Origin: an uncultured Desulfuromonadales bacterium
GTDB taxonomy: Bacteria; Desulfobacterota; Desulfuromonadia; Desulfuromonadales; Geopsychrobacteraceae
NCBI GenBank assembly: GCA_945787295.1
Contig: CALZHQ010000020.1
Location: forward strand, 1-55,963
Length of the DNA: 55,963 bases
Reading direction: 5' to 3'
This document shows positions 1-8,741 of this stretch, piece after piece. The notes beneath the pieces are model-generated. The model was given only the letters and a program-made list of their open reading frames with translations, was not told the DNA's origin and made no database searches. Made by a program: the position numbers and the translations under genes. Positions within the stretch are counted from its first letter, which is position 1; every line of letters begins with the position of its first letter.

Positions 1-57
1 ATCAAACTCGGAGTGAGAGACTCCAGAACAGCAAAGACTCGAAGGAGGAACAAGAAA

Positions 58-1974
58 ATGGGAAAAATCATCGGCATTGACTTAGGAACCACCAACTCCT
101 GTGTTTCAATTCTGGAAGGTGGCAAACCGAAGGTCATCGAGAACAGTGAGGGGGCACGGACTACTCCGTCTATCGTTGCCTATTCTGCTGACAAGGAAGT
201 TCTGGTCGGCCAGACCGCAAAGCGCCAGGCAGTGACCAACCCGGAAAACACCCTTTTTGCGATCAAGCGCTTGATCGGACGGCGACATGACGATCCGATG
301 GTCAAAAAAGATGAGGGGATGGTTCCCTATCGGATTGTTAAAGCTAAGAATGGGGATGCCTGGGTCAAGGCAGGAGGCAGAGAGCTGTCGCCACAGGAGA
401 TTTCTGCCAAGATTCTGCAGAAGATGAAAAAAACCGCGGAGGACTATCTGGGCGAAACTGTGACTGAAGCCGTCATCACTGTCCCTGCGTACTTCAACGA
501 CTCGCAACGCCAGGCAACCAAAGATGCCGGCAAGATTGCTGGTCTCGAGGTCAAGCGGATCATCAACGAGCCGACAGCCGCGGCACTGGCTTACGGACTG
601 GACAAAAAAGGTGACCAGAAGGTGGTGATTTACGATCTGGGCGGCGGAACCTTCGACGTCTCAATCATCGAGATTGCCGATGTCGATGGAGAGCAGCAAT
701 TCGAGGTGTTGGCCACAAATGGTGACACGTTCCTCGGGGGGGAAGATTTTGATACCAAGCTGATTGAATTTATCTGTGACGAGTTCAAGAAAGAACAGGG
801 GATCAAGTTGCGTGGCGATCAGATGGCCCTGCAGCGCCTGAAGGAAGCGGCGGAGAAGGCCAAGATCGAGCTTTCTACGACCGAGCAGACCGAGGTCAAC
901 CTGCCGTTCATCACTGCCGACGCCAGTGGGCCGAAGCATCTCAACATGAAGATCAGCCGGGCGCGCTTTGAGGCGCTGGTTGCCGAGCTGGTCGAGCGAA
1001 CCATCGGCCCCTGTCAGCAGGCGCTTAAGGACGCCGGACTGAAGAGCAGCGAGATCGACAGCGTCATCCTGGTCGGCGGTCAGACCCGCATGCCGCTGGT
1101 GCAGCAGAAGGTCAAAGAGATCTTCGGCCAGGAGCCGCGCAAGGACGTCAACCCGGATGAAGCGGTGGCAATTGGTGCGGCCATTCAAGGGGGCGTACTT
1201 GGTGGCAGCGTCAACGACGTGCTGCTGCTCGACGTTACCCCTCTCTCCCTCGGGATCGAGACCCTCGGTGGAGTGATGACCAAGCTGATCGAGAAAAACA
1301 CCACCATCCCGGCGCAGGCCAGCCAGGTCTTCTCGACGGCCGAGGACAACCAGTCGGCGGTCACCGTGCACGTGCTGCAAGGCGAGCGGGAGCAGGCGAT
1401 CCACAACAAGTCGCTCGGCCAGTTCAATCTGGAAGGGATAAACCCGGCACAACGCGGGGTACCGCAGATCGAGGTCAAGTTTGACATCGATGCCAACGGC
1501 ATCCTCAACGTATCGGCTAAGGATCAAGTTACCGGCAAAGAACAGTCGGTGGTGATCAAGGCATCGAGTGGGCTGAGTGAAGAGGAGATCGAGCGGATGG
1601 TTCGCGAAGCGGAAACCCATGCCGAGGAAGATCGGCGCTTCCACGAACTGGTCAGTGCCCGTAACCAGGCCGAGGCGTTGGTGCATGCGACGAACCGGAC
1701 CCTTGAAAGCGTCGGCGATCAAGTCGATGCTGATGAGAGGGCAGCCATTGAGGCGTTGATCGAAGAGCTTGAGTCAGCAATCAAGGGGGATGAAAAAACT
1801 GAGATAGAAAAGAAAAGCAAGGCCCTGAGCGATGCTTCGGCCCAGCTGGCAGAGAAACTGTATGCACAACCGAGTGGCCCTGAACAGGAAGCCGGCCATG
1901 GCGGACATCAGGGAGATGGCGTGATCGATGCCGAGTTCGAAGATGTCACCAATAAAAAAGGTAACGCGGCCTGA
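58..1974 (+). CDS. dnaK: Molecular chaperone DnaK (Hsp70)
   Basis: Cytosolic ATP-dependent chaperone that binds exposed hydrophobic peptides with DnaJ and GrpE. The 638-residue product has the usual DnaK length. It opens with the phosphate-1 loop [11 protein letters not shown]. The ATPase domain carries the [13 protein letters not shown] and [11 protein letters not shown] signatures, followed by the hydrophobic linker ([13 protein letters not shown]), the substrate domain and a charged C-terminal lid ending VIDAEFEDV. The start is the ATG at 58 because GAAGGAGG lies just upstream; the reading frame stays open to 13 but has no better start. Upstream genes (grpE is expected in this position) are outside the window. 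An M48 protease and a thioredoxin follow on the same strand, which fits a protein-repair operon. Identification is very secure. Confidence 0.98.
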   Translation: MGKIIGIDLGTTNSCVSILEGGKPKVIENSEGARTTPSIVAYSADKEVLVGQTAKRQAVTNPENTLFAIKRLIGRRHDDPMVKKDEGMVPYRIVKAKNGDAWVKAGGRELSPQEISAKILQKMKKTAEDYLGETVTEAVITVPAYFNDSQRQATKDAGKIAGLEVKRIINEPTAAALAYGLDKKGDQKVVIYDLGGGTFDVSIIEIADVDGEQQFEVLATNGDTFLGGEDFDTKLIEFICDEFKKEQGIKLRGDQMALQRLKEAAEKAKIELSTTEQTEVNLPFITADASGPKHLNMKISRARFEALVAELVERTIGPCQQALKDAGLKSSEIDSVILVGGQTRMPLVQQKVKEIFGQEPRKDVNPDEAVAIGAAIQGGVLGGSVNDVLLLDVTPLSLGIETLGGVMTKLIEKNTTIPAQASQVFSTAEDNQSAVTVHVLQGEREQAIHNKSLGQFNLEGINPAQRGVPQIEVKFDIDANGILNVSAKDQVTGKEQSVVIKASSGLSEEEIERMVREAETHAEEDRRFHELVSARNQAEALVHATNRTLESVGDQVDADERAAIEALIEELESAIKGDEKTEIEKKSKALSDASAQLAEKLYAQPSGPEQEAGHGGHQGDGVIDAEFEDVTNKKGNAA

Positions 1975-2013
1975 GCTGCATAAGGCTGTCAGGCTGACAG
2001 AAAGGATAGACAG

Positions 2014-3015
2014 ATGCTCCGCAGATCCTCAATCGACAGAAACCTATGGTTGCGCCACAGTTGGCAGAACCGACTGCAGACAGCGTTGCTGTTCGGTTTC
2101 CTCGGCAGCTACTTGCTGTTGGTCGGCTGGCTGATCTGGGGATCTGCGGCAGTCATCTGGCTACTGGCTATTTCCGGCACCTTGCTGCTGTCTGTTCCAG
2201 CCGCTTCGCCTCATCTCTTGATGCGTATGTATGGTGCACGAGCGATCAGCAGGCCGCAGGCCCCAGAGCTATATCAGTTGATTCAGCGGCTAGCGCAGCG
2301 TGCTGGGCTTGAAAAGCTGCCAGTCCTCTACACTCTGCCAATGCGGCAACCGAACGCGATGGCCGTCGGCAAACGGGAGGAACCGATCATTGGTATCTCC
2401 GAGGGGCTGTTGAGAGTGCTTAACCAACGGGAGCTGGCGGGCGTACTGGCTCACGAAATCAGTCATCTATGTAATGACGATATCCGGGTGATGCGGCTGG
2501 CCGATTTTATCAGTCGCTTGACAGGCAGCCTGTCTTTGTTTGGCCAGATTCTATTGCTGCTGAACCTGCCTCTTCTTCTTTTTACCGATCAAAGCGTCAA
2601 CTGGCTGTTGGTACTGATAATGATTTTTGCTCCGCAAGTCAGTAGCCTCACACAATTTGGCCTTTCCCGAGTCCGCGAATTTAACGCCGACCTGGGTGCG
2701 GCAACCTTGACCGGGGACCCGGAAGGTCTGGCCTCGGCGCTGCAGAAAATCGAACAACAGACCGGCGGCTTTTTCCGGCGAATGGTTCCTGTCTACTCTG
2801 TACCGCACTGGCTGAGAACGCACCCGCCGAGCCGGGAAAGAATCCGTCGCTTGATGGAGTTGACGGGGAGAGAACAGCAAATTCCAGCATGGCGCGTAGC
2901 GCCAGTTTATCGGCCCACAATCATGCCGGAACCTGTTAGGATTTTGTCGATGAATCGATATCCCGGCAGACATGGCAGAATTATCTATCGAAATCGAGGC
3001 TGGCATGGGTACTGA
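2014..3015 (+). CDS. HtpX-like M48 family membrane zinc metalloprotease
   Basis: Membrane-bound zinc endopeptidase of family M48, thought to degrade damaged membrane proteins. The 333-residue product has two hydrophobic segments near the N-terminus. The zinc motif HEISH is at residues 147-151, a further hydrophobic pair lies at about 175-215, and the third-ligand region reads REFNADLGAA, with Glu in the expected place. The gene starts 40 bases after dnaK and overlaps the following thioredoxin gene by 11 bases, so the three are probably co-transcribed and heat-responsive; that regulation is inferred from the partners. HtpX proper is usually nearer 290 residues, so this could be a related M48 subgroup. 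Confidence 0.88.
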   Translation: MLRRSSIDRNLWLRHSWQNRLQTALLFGFLGSYLLLVGWLIWGSAAVIWLLAISGTLLLSVPAASPHLLMRMYGARAISRPQAPELYQLIQRLAQRAGLEKLPVLYTLPMRQPNAMAVGKREEPIIGISEGLLRVLNQRELAGVLAHEISHLCNDDIRVMRLADFISRLTGSLSLFGQILLLLNLPLLLFTDQSVNWLLVLIMIFAPQVSSLTQFGLSRVREFNADLGAATLTGDPEGLASALQKIEQQTGGFFRRMVPVYSVPHWLRTHPPSRERIRRLMELTGREQQIPAWRVAPVYRPTIMPEPVRILSMNRYPGRHGRIIYRNRGWHGY

Positions 3016-3445
3016 TCTGAACATTATCTGTCACGCGTGTCTGGCAGTGAACCGAGTCCCACAGAACCGAATGCAAGACGCTCCCAAGTGCGGCAAATGC
3101 CACAAGGCTCTCTTTTCGGCCGTGCCACTGGAGCTAACGGATCATACTCTCCAGAAAGTTCTGAACGGCAGCAGTCAACCACTGCTGGTCTTGTTCTGGG
3201 CGCCCTGGTGTGGTTATTGCCAGAAAACCTTGCCGGATTTCAAGCAGGCAATCACGAAACTTCAGCCGGAAATAAGACTGGCGACCCTTAACACCGAGAA
3301 CAATCGACTCAGTGCCAGCCGATATACTGTCAACAGTTTACCGACTTTTATCCTATTTAAAGGTGGCAAAGAGATTGCGCGACAAGCTGGAGCAATGAGC
3401 GCTGTTCAAATAATGGGGTGGGTGCAGACAAAAAACATTCCGTGA
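3005..3445 (+). CDS. trxC: Thioredoxin-2 type protein (TrxC-like)
   Basis: Cytosolic disulfide reductase of 146 residues. The N-terminal extension has two CxxC pairs (C9/C12 and C29/C32), the zinc-binding feature that separates TrxC from TrxA. The thioredoxin fold follows with active site WCGYC (C69/C72) and the cis-proline loop SLPTFILF. The usual thioredoxin active site is WCGPC; Tyr replaces Pro here, which would shift the redox potential or partner choice. The ATG at 3005 is preferred over an upstream in-frame start at 2972, because the extra residues precede the zinc module and overlap the protease gene more deeply. The 11-base overlap with the protease gene indicates translational coupling. 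Confidence 0.88.
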   Translation: MGTDLNIICHACLAVNRVPQNRMQDAPKCGKCHKALFSAVPLELTDHTLQKVLNGSSQPLLVLFWAPWCGYCQKTLPDFKQAITKLQPEIRLATLNTENNRLSASRYTVNSLPTFILFKGGKEIARQAGAMSAVQIMGWVQTKNIP

Positions 3446-3480
3446 TCGTTAATATGAGAATGAGCCTTTCATGCCTATTA

Positions 3481-3545
3481 TGATCGAATGTGGCCACTGA
3501 TTATGATGTGAAACCTGCCACCCGTTATGAAGAAAAACAGCCACT
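3481..3545 (+). repeat. IS21-like terminal repeat cluster (copy A)
   Basis: Three spaced units built on the pattern 'GGCCAC(C) .. TTATGAT .. GAAACC', roughly 20 bases apart. Multiple terminal repeats of this kind are typical of IS21-family ends. No istA or istB gene is near. A similar cluster in the opposite orientation lies at 5541-5590. Confidence 0.5.
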
Positions 3546-3587
3546 CTCGCTGATAGGGGCAGTCAATTAAAAAACTTACGATATTTA

Positions 3588-3636
3588 GGGTCCGTTTAGT
3601 GCAAATACGACCCATTAATCCTCAGTTCATCCAGAC
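3588..3636 (+). repeat. Dispersed repeat copy 1 (GGTCCGTTTAGTGCAAA)
   Basis: Shares an exact 17-base core, GGTCCGTTTAGTGCAAA, and then 'ATTAATCCT.AG.TCATCCAG' with 29773-29820. The copy lies directly after IS21-like cluster A. Its origin is unknown; an eroded mobile-element end is the simplest reading. Confidence 0.6.
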
Positions 3637-3921
3637 CCTTGTGTTGGCGGCATTATCATGCGCACCAATTACCTCCATGGCCTCGCAAAATGCAATATCT
3701 CTTGTTTTTTCCGGTTACCAACCCCTCCACGATTCAGTTGGATTGGTGGCAATAGCATCCTGCTGTGACAGAATACGTCGTGTCGAGTCTGGAATAGCCT
3801 GCTTGCCGGAAAAGTAAATAGGCCGCTATGACCAACTCAATTCGCTAACTGAGCCTTTGGGTTTGTCTGGCAATTATCAACCAGAAACAGTAAAGTTAAT
3901 CCAACAAATGGAGGACAAAAC

Positions 3922-4806
3922 ATGCGCTTAGCCATAACCGTCATAATTTTATTCTTCACAATCAGCCTTAGCGGCTGTCAGTCAAAAGAGGAGACGGTAT
4001 CGACGCCTGAAAAAGAAACCGCACCGCAAGTCGACCAACCTTCCTCTGCTCAGGTCAAGCAACCGGAACCATCGACTAACCGGACCGCCGACTACATTGA
4101 GCCGGCGACCGGCATGCCGTTCATCAAGATTCCCGCCGGCTCCTTTCTCATGGGCGACCTGACTGGCGAGGACGCCGAATCCCTCCCGATCCACAGAGTT
4201 CACATCAACGAATTCTACATGGGCGCTCACGAGGTCACCTTCGCGCAATACGCACCCTATCGTAAGGAGATGGGCCTGAAGATTCCAGATGACAGCGGTT
4301 GGGGGCGCGGTAACAGACCGGTTATCAACGTCTCCTGGAATGATGCTGTGCAATTTGCGCGCTGGTTGAGCAACAAAACCGGCAAAAAGTTCCGTCTGCC
4401 GAGTGAAGCGGAGTGGGAATATGCGGCACGGGGTGGCACGATGACCCGTTTCTACTGGGGTGCCGAGGTCGGCAAGAACAATGCGAACTGTGCGGGTTGT
4501 GGCATGCCCTGGGACGGGAAACAGGATATGACCTCCGAGGTTGGCTCCTTCCCGGCCAACCCCTTCGGGCTCTTCGACATGGCCGGAAATGTCTACGAAT
4601 GGATTTACGACAGCAGGCACGAAAACTACGACGGAGCGCCAACGGATGGCTCGGCCTGGCGGGATGACCCGCATGAACCCCAACGCATCACCCGTAGCGG
4701 TTCATGGGACTTCGACCCGGCCGAGGCAACATCAGCTCGCCGCTGCTGGGACGGACACGATCATAAATCGAATGATACGGGCTTCCGCCTGGTTATGGAG
4801 CCATAA
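3922..4806 (+). CDS. SUMF1/FGE-sulfatase-domain lipoprotein
   Basis: Secreted lipoprotein of 294 residues. The signal peptide ends in the lipobox LSGC (lipidated Cys19) and is followed by a Pro/Gln/Ser-rich linker of about 45 residues. The remainder is a formylglycine-generating-enzyme-type domain: FIKIPAGSFLMGD, a VSWNDAVQFARWLS segment, the RLPSEAEWEYAARGG signature, a GLFDMAGNVYEW motif and a terminal GFRLV. The catalytic cysteine pair of true sulfatase-activating FGE is not evident, so a structural or binding role, or another oxygenase-like activity, is more likely; this is inference. Start choice is supported by GGAGGACAAAAC before the ATG. The gene sits between two inverted clusters of IS21-like repeats, so it may be acquired cargo. 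Confidence 0.85.
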   Translation: MRLAITVIILFFTISLSGCQSKEETVSTPEKETAPQVDQPSSAQVKQPEPSTNRTADYIEPATGMPFIKIPAGSFLMGDLTGEDAESLPIHRVHINEFYMGAHEVTFAQYAPYRKEMGLKIPDDSGWGRGNRPVINVSWNDAVQFARWLSNKTGKKFRLPSEAEWEYAARGGTMTRFYWGAEVGKNNANCAGCGMPWDGKQDMTSEVGSFPANPFGLFDMAGNVYEWIYDSRHENYDGAPTDGSAWRDDPHEPQRITRSGSWDFDPAEATSARRCWDGHDHKSNDTGFRLVMEP

Positions 4807-4833
4807 CCACCTGCACTCCAGAGAAAAGCAGCC

Positions 4834-4974
4834 ATGAAATTCAAAAACTTGCCGCCCCTCACTCTCTTGATGCTCTTTATTATTTCTTGTAGCGGCCTGT
4901 ATCGAAGAAACACCGAAGAGCCCCGGCGAAGGCCATGGCTAAATTTTGTTACTCTTATATGGGAAACTCACTAG
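4834..4974 (+). pseudogene. Truncated lipoprotein-like small ORF (46 aa)
   Basis: An ATG 27 bases after the SUMF1 lipoprotein opens a 46-codon frame. Its first 20 residues look like a lipoprotein signal peptide (hydrophobic core LTLLMLFIISC). It then becomes a short arginine-rich, unstructured tail. The most economical reading is the 5' end of a second lipoprotein gene of the same operon, cut off by a deletion or insertion near 4930-4975. A genuine 46-residue lipoprotein cannot be excluded. Confidence 0.4.
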
Positions 4975-5011
4975 TGTTGGCAGTCGTCATAATCGGTCAA
5001 AAACCGATGAG

Positions 5012-5254
5012 CTAGACTGGCTTATTTCCCCCAATTGGGATCGGAGTAAAATCGGGATTGGCGGGTTTACGGATTATGTCCATCATAGATCTATCGTAGA
5101 TTGCAGTAGCAGGAAACCAACTCTCCGACTGGTCGTAGTCGCTTTTAGCGTTAACTATACCCGAATCATCGATAACATATGAGCGTCGCTGGGTGTCTTT
5201 CCCCTTATCCTTTGAAGCCACCAACCCCATGGAGTAAGCATCGGTTCGTCCATA
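5012..5254 (-). pseudogene. Fragment of an unrecognised protein gene
   Basis: The reverse frame is open for about 80 codons between stops and has a protein-like composition (…AYSMGLVASKDKGKD…, …SYVIDDSGIVNAK…). It lacks a ribosome binding site or convincing start; an internal ATG is at 5228-5230. I do not recognise the family. Because it sits within a scarred interval, it is best read as the C-terminal remainder of a lost gene. Confidence 0.3.
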
Positions 5255-5540
5255 GCGGACTCAATGCAGGCAGATGCTTGCTTAGGGGGCACATTGCATT
5301 GTCAGGCGAATTCTAAAGAGTTTTTCCTTGAAATAGTCATACATGATCCCTGTTTCCCTCATAGATCTGTATCCAACAATATAACATAATATTTAGATAT
5401 CTCTAATTCTCTTTAGTTGATAATGCTGCTTGTGGTGAGGGGATATGCTCATTGCTTTTGCATTATTGATAAAGGGGAAAAGTGAATTATTACTAGGCTG
5501 ATAGGCACACGAGCGTCTCATGAGTATGGAGATTCGGCCA

Positions 5541-5590
5541 AGTGGCCGGTCTGAAATCATTATGGGTGGCCGGTTTCATCATAATATGCA
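5541..5590 (-). repeat. IS21-like terminal repeat cluster (copy B)
   Basis: Two units reading 'GGCCGG(T)…GAAA/TTTC…ATAATG' in inverted orientation relative to copy A, ending in TCATAATATGCA. The same terminal string recurs in copy D near 36028, suggesting both preserve the same element terminus. Confidence 0.5.
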
Positions 5591-5735
5591 CCTTTAAAGC
5601 TTTGAGGACTGTTATAATTGTCTCAACAACGTTTTAGTTTCTAGCATCTGAGATGCGTGGCCGGACGCCGATTTGCTTTGATAATCCATCCACGAAAACC
5701 TCCTGCCCGGCCAACTCGACAGGTAAGAAGGCATC

Positions 5736-6590
5736 ATGAATTTCCTGCTGACAATAGTCCTCATCGTTTTTCTGTCCTGCCAAACAATTTCAGCGCAACC
5801 TCTAAAGGCTGTTTTCGAAAAGGAAAGCCGTGTTCAGCTGAGTAATCCACATGACCTGAAACTCTCTCCCGACGGCCGCTATTTGATGGTGTCCGATGTC
5901 GGTAATAACCGGATTGCCATTCTCGACCCCAGCTCACTGGTATTGCTTGGACAATTCGGCGCAGATCACCAGTCCGGCACCCATGACATCGATTTTGATG
6001 ACCTGGGCTTGGCGTATGTTGCCGATACCCACAACAACCGGGTGACCATTTACCGCATGCAGGATAAACAAGCGACCCTGATTGGTGAATTGAGCGGATC
6101 CGTGCGTGGACCGGAAGGGGTCCTGGCGCATCCGAACGGTCGCATTTATGTGGCCGGAGCCTGGTCGGGCAATGTCGTCGCTTTCGACCGGGGGGAAAAA
6201 ATCAGGGAACTCACCGGGCTTTCGTCGCCACATGATCTGGAACTGGCGGCCAACGGCGATCTCTGGCTGGCCGATGCGGGAAACGACCGGGTTTTGCTGC
6301 TCTCACCGGAATTGGTCATTAAAAACGAACTGACCCGTGAAACGTACGGTTTTGATGGTGTGCGCTATCTCGACCTGTTGGCAGACGGCACATTGATCGC
6401 CGCCGACAAGTATACCCACTCGGTCAAGTTTATCGGCGCTGACGGCACGCTCAGGCTCCGGCTCGGCGATGGCAAGGCATCCCGGGGGGATTACTCGTTC
6501 ACGACACCCGAAGGGGTCGAGGTCCGGGGAAAGCAGGTCTGGATATCCGATTCCGGCAACGACCGAATCGTCCGTTACCGCCTCGAATAA
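5736..6590 (+). CDS. Secreted NHL-repeat beta-propeller protein
   Basis: A 284-residue exported protein. The signal peptide runs to about residue 21 (cleavage near TISA-Q). The rest is a string of NHL-type blades of about 45 residues, each with phrases such as HDLKLSPDGRYLMVSD, GLAYVADTHNNRVTIYR, GDLWLADAGNDRVLLL and KQVWISDSGNDRIVRYR. These proteins fold as beta-propellers and act as binding scaffolds or, in some, as lyases; no catalytic set is identifiable. Start ATG 5736 has AAGAAGG upstream. It is convergent with the phosphatase gene, 14 bases apart. Confidence 0.87.
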   Translation: MNFLLTIVLIVFLSCQTISAQPLKAVFEKESRVQLSNPHDLKLSPDGRYLMVSDVGNNRIAILDPSSLVLLGQFGADHQSGTHDIDFDDLGLAYVADTHNNRVTIYRMQDKQATLIGELSGSVRGPEGVLAHPNGRIYVAGAWSGNVVAFDRGEKIRELTGLSSPHDLELAANGDLWLADAGNDRVLLLSPELVIKNELTRETYGFDGVRYLDLLADGTLIAADKYTHSVKFIGADGTLRLRLGDGKASRGDYSFTTPEGVEVRGKQVWISDSGNDRIVRYRLE

Positions 6591-6604
6591 AGACCTGGAT
6601 CGAC

Positions 6605-7246
6605 TCAATTCTCCTGAAGGAGTTGTCTCCACCGATCAGGTGTCATTCGGCCGACAAAGGTAAACTGCCCCTTGCCGTCCGGTTTGAAGATGACCGCTTC
6701 GCCTTCGCCGGGATAGACCGGGGTCGCCGCCTGCGCCACGTTGCCATGGGCGACGATGACCCGGTTGCTCCCATCCGCCGGCCGACGGGCAAGGAGTTTC
6801 CGGGCGGTCGCAATCACCGTTTCGCGCCCCCCGAAGTACTCCGCGATACGCAGATTAATGACATCGGTACTCACTTGGACGTCCCCCAGTCCGAGTTGCC
6901 GGGCTGTCTCCATGGTTCGACAATAAGGACTGGCCAAAACCTCGCTGACAGGGATTTTGAGGCTGCGCATGGCCTTCCCGGTTTCTTGGGCACGTTGTCG
7001 GCCCGATTCAGAAAGCTGACGAATCCTGGTTCCCTCACAGCTCAGCCAATCATCTTTTTGCCGGACAGCGTCCTGTTGCGACCAGTCGGTTGCTTCATGC
7101 CGGAAATACAGGTTGTACCCTCCCTGTTGGAGAGCTTCGATCAATGCCTGGTCACCAAGTATTTGTAGGGCATGAATCGGCCACGGCAAGCTCAGCAGCC
7201 ATATCAGCAGAATCAGATAGAGTGCAAGTCTTTTGCGGCAGTGCAT
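6605..7246 (-). CDS. Exported histidine phosphatase family protein
   Basis: A 213-residue protein with an N-terminal signal or anchor (residues 7-26) and a histidine-phosphatase (phosphoglycerate-mutase-like) domain. The phosphate-accepting motif is RHE at residues 49-51, where most members have RHG. LSESGRQRAQETG, the SPYCRTMETA arginine motif and the second histidine VIVAHGN are all present. Export suggests a periplasmic phosphatase; substrate unknown. The ATG at 7246 follows GGAGGACACT. The replacement of Gly by Glu after the catalytic His also occurs in some exported members of the superfamily. Confidence 0.88.
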   Translation of the reverse strand: MHCRKRLALYLILLIWLLSLPWPIHALQILGDQALIEALQQGGYNLYFRHEATDWSQQDAVRQKDDWLSCEGTRIRQLSESGRQRAQETGKAMRSLKIPVSEVLASPYCRTMETARQLGLGDVQVSTDVINLRIAEYFGGRETVIATARKLLARRPADGSNRVIVAHGNVAQAATPVYPGEGEAVIFKPDGKGQFTFVGRMTPDRWRQLLQEN

Positions 7247-7527
7247 AGTGTCCTCCGCTTTACTGTCAAACCCAAGCTGATCTTTCCAAAAACCTGCTCC
7301 GGATACTTTTATGACTATCCCGATATGCCCTCATGGGGCAAGACTTTGGCCGGTGGAATTTCTTGGAACTTGGTATTTGTGCCAGCTATCCATAATCATC
7401 CGGAAGCCGCTTCGTCCCGTTTTCAAACGTAGCTATAACCAAAACAAAGGCTAAATGAAGACTTTTTATCAGAGCCTTTTTATTCGCTGGCTCGACCCAC
7501 AGCAGATCATCATCAGCCGATGAATCG

Positions 7528-8133
7528 TTATGCTTTTTGGCTGGTTGATTGCGGCAGGTTGTCGAACAGCGAAAAAAAGTTTTCGAACAGTCGGTAGGTG
7601 ATGCCCCAGAGGAAACGCTCACAGTATCCATCGAGGTCGATGATCGGGTGGGTCCGTTTTGAGCCGCGGTACTCAAAGCTGGCTTGTTTGCGCCTCCGAG
7701 GGTTGAGCAACTCAGGCAGCGGAACCCAGAAGGTATCGACCACTTCACCATTCAGCTGAAAGTGGGGCTTCTGTTCCAACAGATAGACGAAACAGAAGAT
7801 CTGAATCGGCAGATAGGCACCAGAAAGATCATCGAGTTGTCCGAGATATTGCTCTGTCTGAAGTTGCAGGCCGATCTCTTCCGCGACTTCACGTTCTGCC
7901 GCCTGCTGAGGCCCTGTATCCTCTGCTTCGATGACGCCACCGGGAAAGGCAACATCTCCCGACCAGGGGTCCCCGGCATAATCTGCCCGGCGGATAAACA
8001 ACACTTCTGGGCCGTTTGCCGTGTCGCACAGCAACATAGCGACCGAAGCCTGTTTTGATCCATGTTGCCTCAATGACCGCGGTCTGTGTTTACCAACAGA
8101 ATTCTTGATCTGATCAATGGTCAGGGTCAGCAT
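7528..8133 (-). CDS. NUDIX hydrolase (CoA-diphosphatase-like)
   Basis: A cytosolic pyrophosphohydrolase of 201 residues that cleaves nucleoside-diphosphate-linked compounds. The NUDIX box GGVI-x5-AAEREVAEEIGL has all metal-binding glutamates. Upstream, SGDVAFPGG resembles the family of bacterial CoA pyrophosphatases (YeaB/NudL relatives), so coenzyme A or a derivative is the likely but unproven substrate. It starts 6 bases downstream of the efpL stop, so both genes are very probably one transcript. Confidence 0.87.
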   Translation of the reverse strand: MLTLTIDQIKNSVGKHRPRSLRQHGSKQASVAMLLCDTANGPEVLFIRRADYAGDPWSGDVAFPGGVIEAEDTGPQQAAEREVAEEIGLQLQTEQYLGQLDDLSGAYLPIQIFCFVYLLEQKPHFQLNGEVVDTFWVPLPELLNPRRRKQASFEYRGSKRTHPIIDLDGYCERFLWGITYRLFENFFSLFDNLPQSTSQKA

Positions 8134-8139
8134 TTGTGA

Positions 8140-8706
8140 TCAGGCTCTTGAGATAAAGCGGCATTCCCGGGTGTCGACTTTGATTTTTTCACCGGCTTCC
8201 AGATAGCCCGGCACCTGAACACTGATGCCGGTTTCCAGAACTGCTTCTTTTGTCTGTGCCGTTGCGGTGGCATTTTTGATTGCTGGAGCTGTTTCAAAGA
8301 CAATCAATTCGACGACTTGCGGGACTTCCAGGGTGACGACCTGATCGTTATAAACGCCGAGCGACACTTCTCCGCCCTCCAGCAGGTATCCGCGGATATC
8401 CGCATACAGTTCACCACCGATTTCATATTGCTCATAGCTTTCCTGATCCATGAAAACGCCCTGGTCATCTGCGGCAGCATAGAGGAACTGCCCTTTGCGG
8501 CGATTGAAGTCGGCTTCGTCGATGCGGTCACCGGCTTTGAAGGTTTTGTTCAGAACCTGATCGGAGAGCAGGTTGCGGTATTTGGTCTTAATCAGGGTGG
8601 TCCCGCCACGTGCGGTCGGTGATTGTTGGCTGATATCGAGAACCAGGCAGGGGGCACCATCTAATTGAATTACCAGTCCGCGTCGTAAATCGTTGGCATT
8701 GATCAT
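8140..8706 (-). CDS. yeiP: Elongation factor P-like protein EfpL (YeiP)
   Basis: A 188-residue translation factor with the three-domain EF-P fold. EF-P rescues ribosomes stalled at polyproline and similar sequences. The tip loop reads SPTARGGTT, the hallmark of the YeiP/EfpL subfamily, which has an unmodified Arg where EF-P has a modified Lys. The C-terminal signature (TGISVQVPGYLEAGEKIKV) matches the family well. Start ATG 8706 has GAGGAG upstream. The NUDIX gene follows after 6 bases. Confidence 0.95.
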   Translation of the reverse strand: MINANDLRRGLVIQLDGAPCLVLDISQQSPTARGGTTLIKTKYRNLLSDQVLNKTFKAGDRIDEADFNRRKGQFLYAAADDQGVFMDQESYEQYEIGGELYADIRGYLLEGGEVSLGVYNDQVVTLEVPQVVELIVFETAPAIKNATATAQTKEAVLETGISVQVPGYLEAGEKIKVDTRECRFISRA

Positions 8707-8741
8707 CTATTGAATCTCCTCAAGCCTTTATCAAAATAGGG

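Larger units (their letters stand above)
3446..3921. other. Intergenic scar region with repeat remnants
   Basis: A 476-base gap with no convincing gene. It holds an IS21-like end-repeat cluster (3481-3545) and one copy of a short dispersed repeat (from 3588). A 72-codon frame at 3599-3817 starts inside the dispersed repeat with no ribosome binding site and resembles no family I know, so it is not called. A GGAGGA at about 3909 serves the next gene. Confidence 0.6.
4975..5735. other. Gene-poor AT-rich interval
   Basis: Apart from the reverse-strand fragment at 5012-5254 and the IS21-like cluster at 5541-5590, I see no gene here. The stretch 5340-5480 is AT-rich. The segment just before 5736 presumably holds the promoter of the NHL-repeat gene, but no clear -35/-10 pair stands out. 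Confidence 0.5.

Noticed and set aside
661..1722. 353-codon reverse frame inside dnaK
   Set aside because: Antisense shadow of dnaK; no family features.
3599..3817. 72-codon plus-strand frame after the thioredoxin gene
   Set aside because: Starts inside a dispersed repeat, no ribosome binding site, no recognisable protein features.
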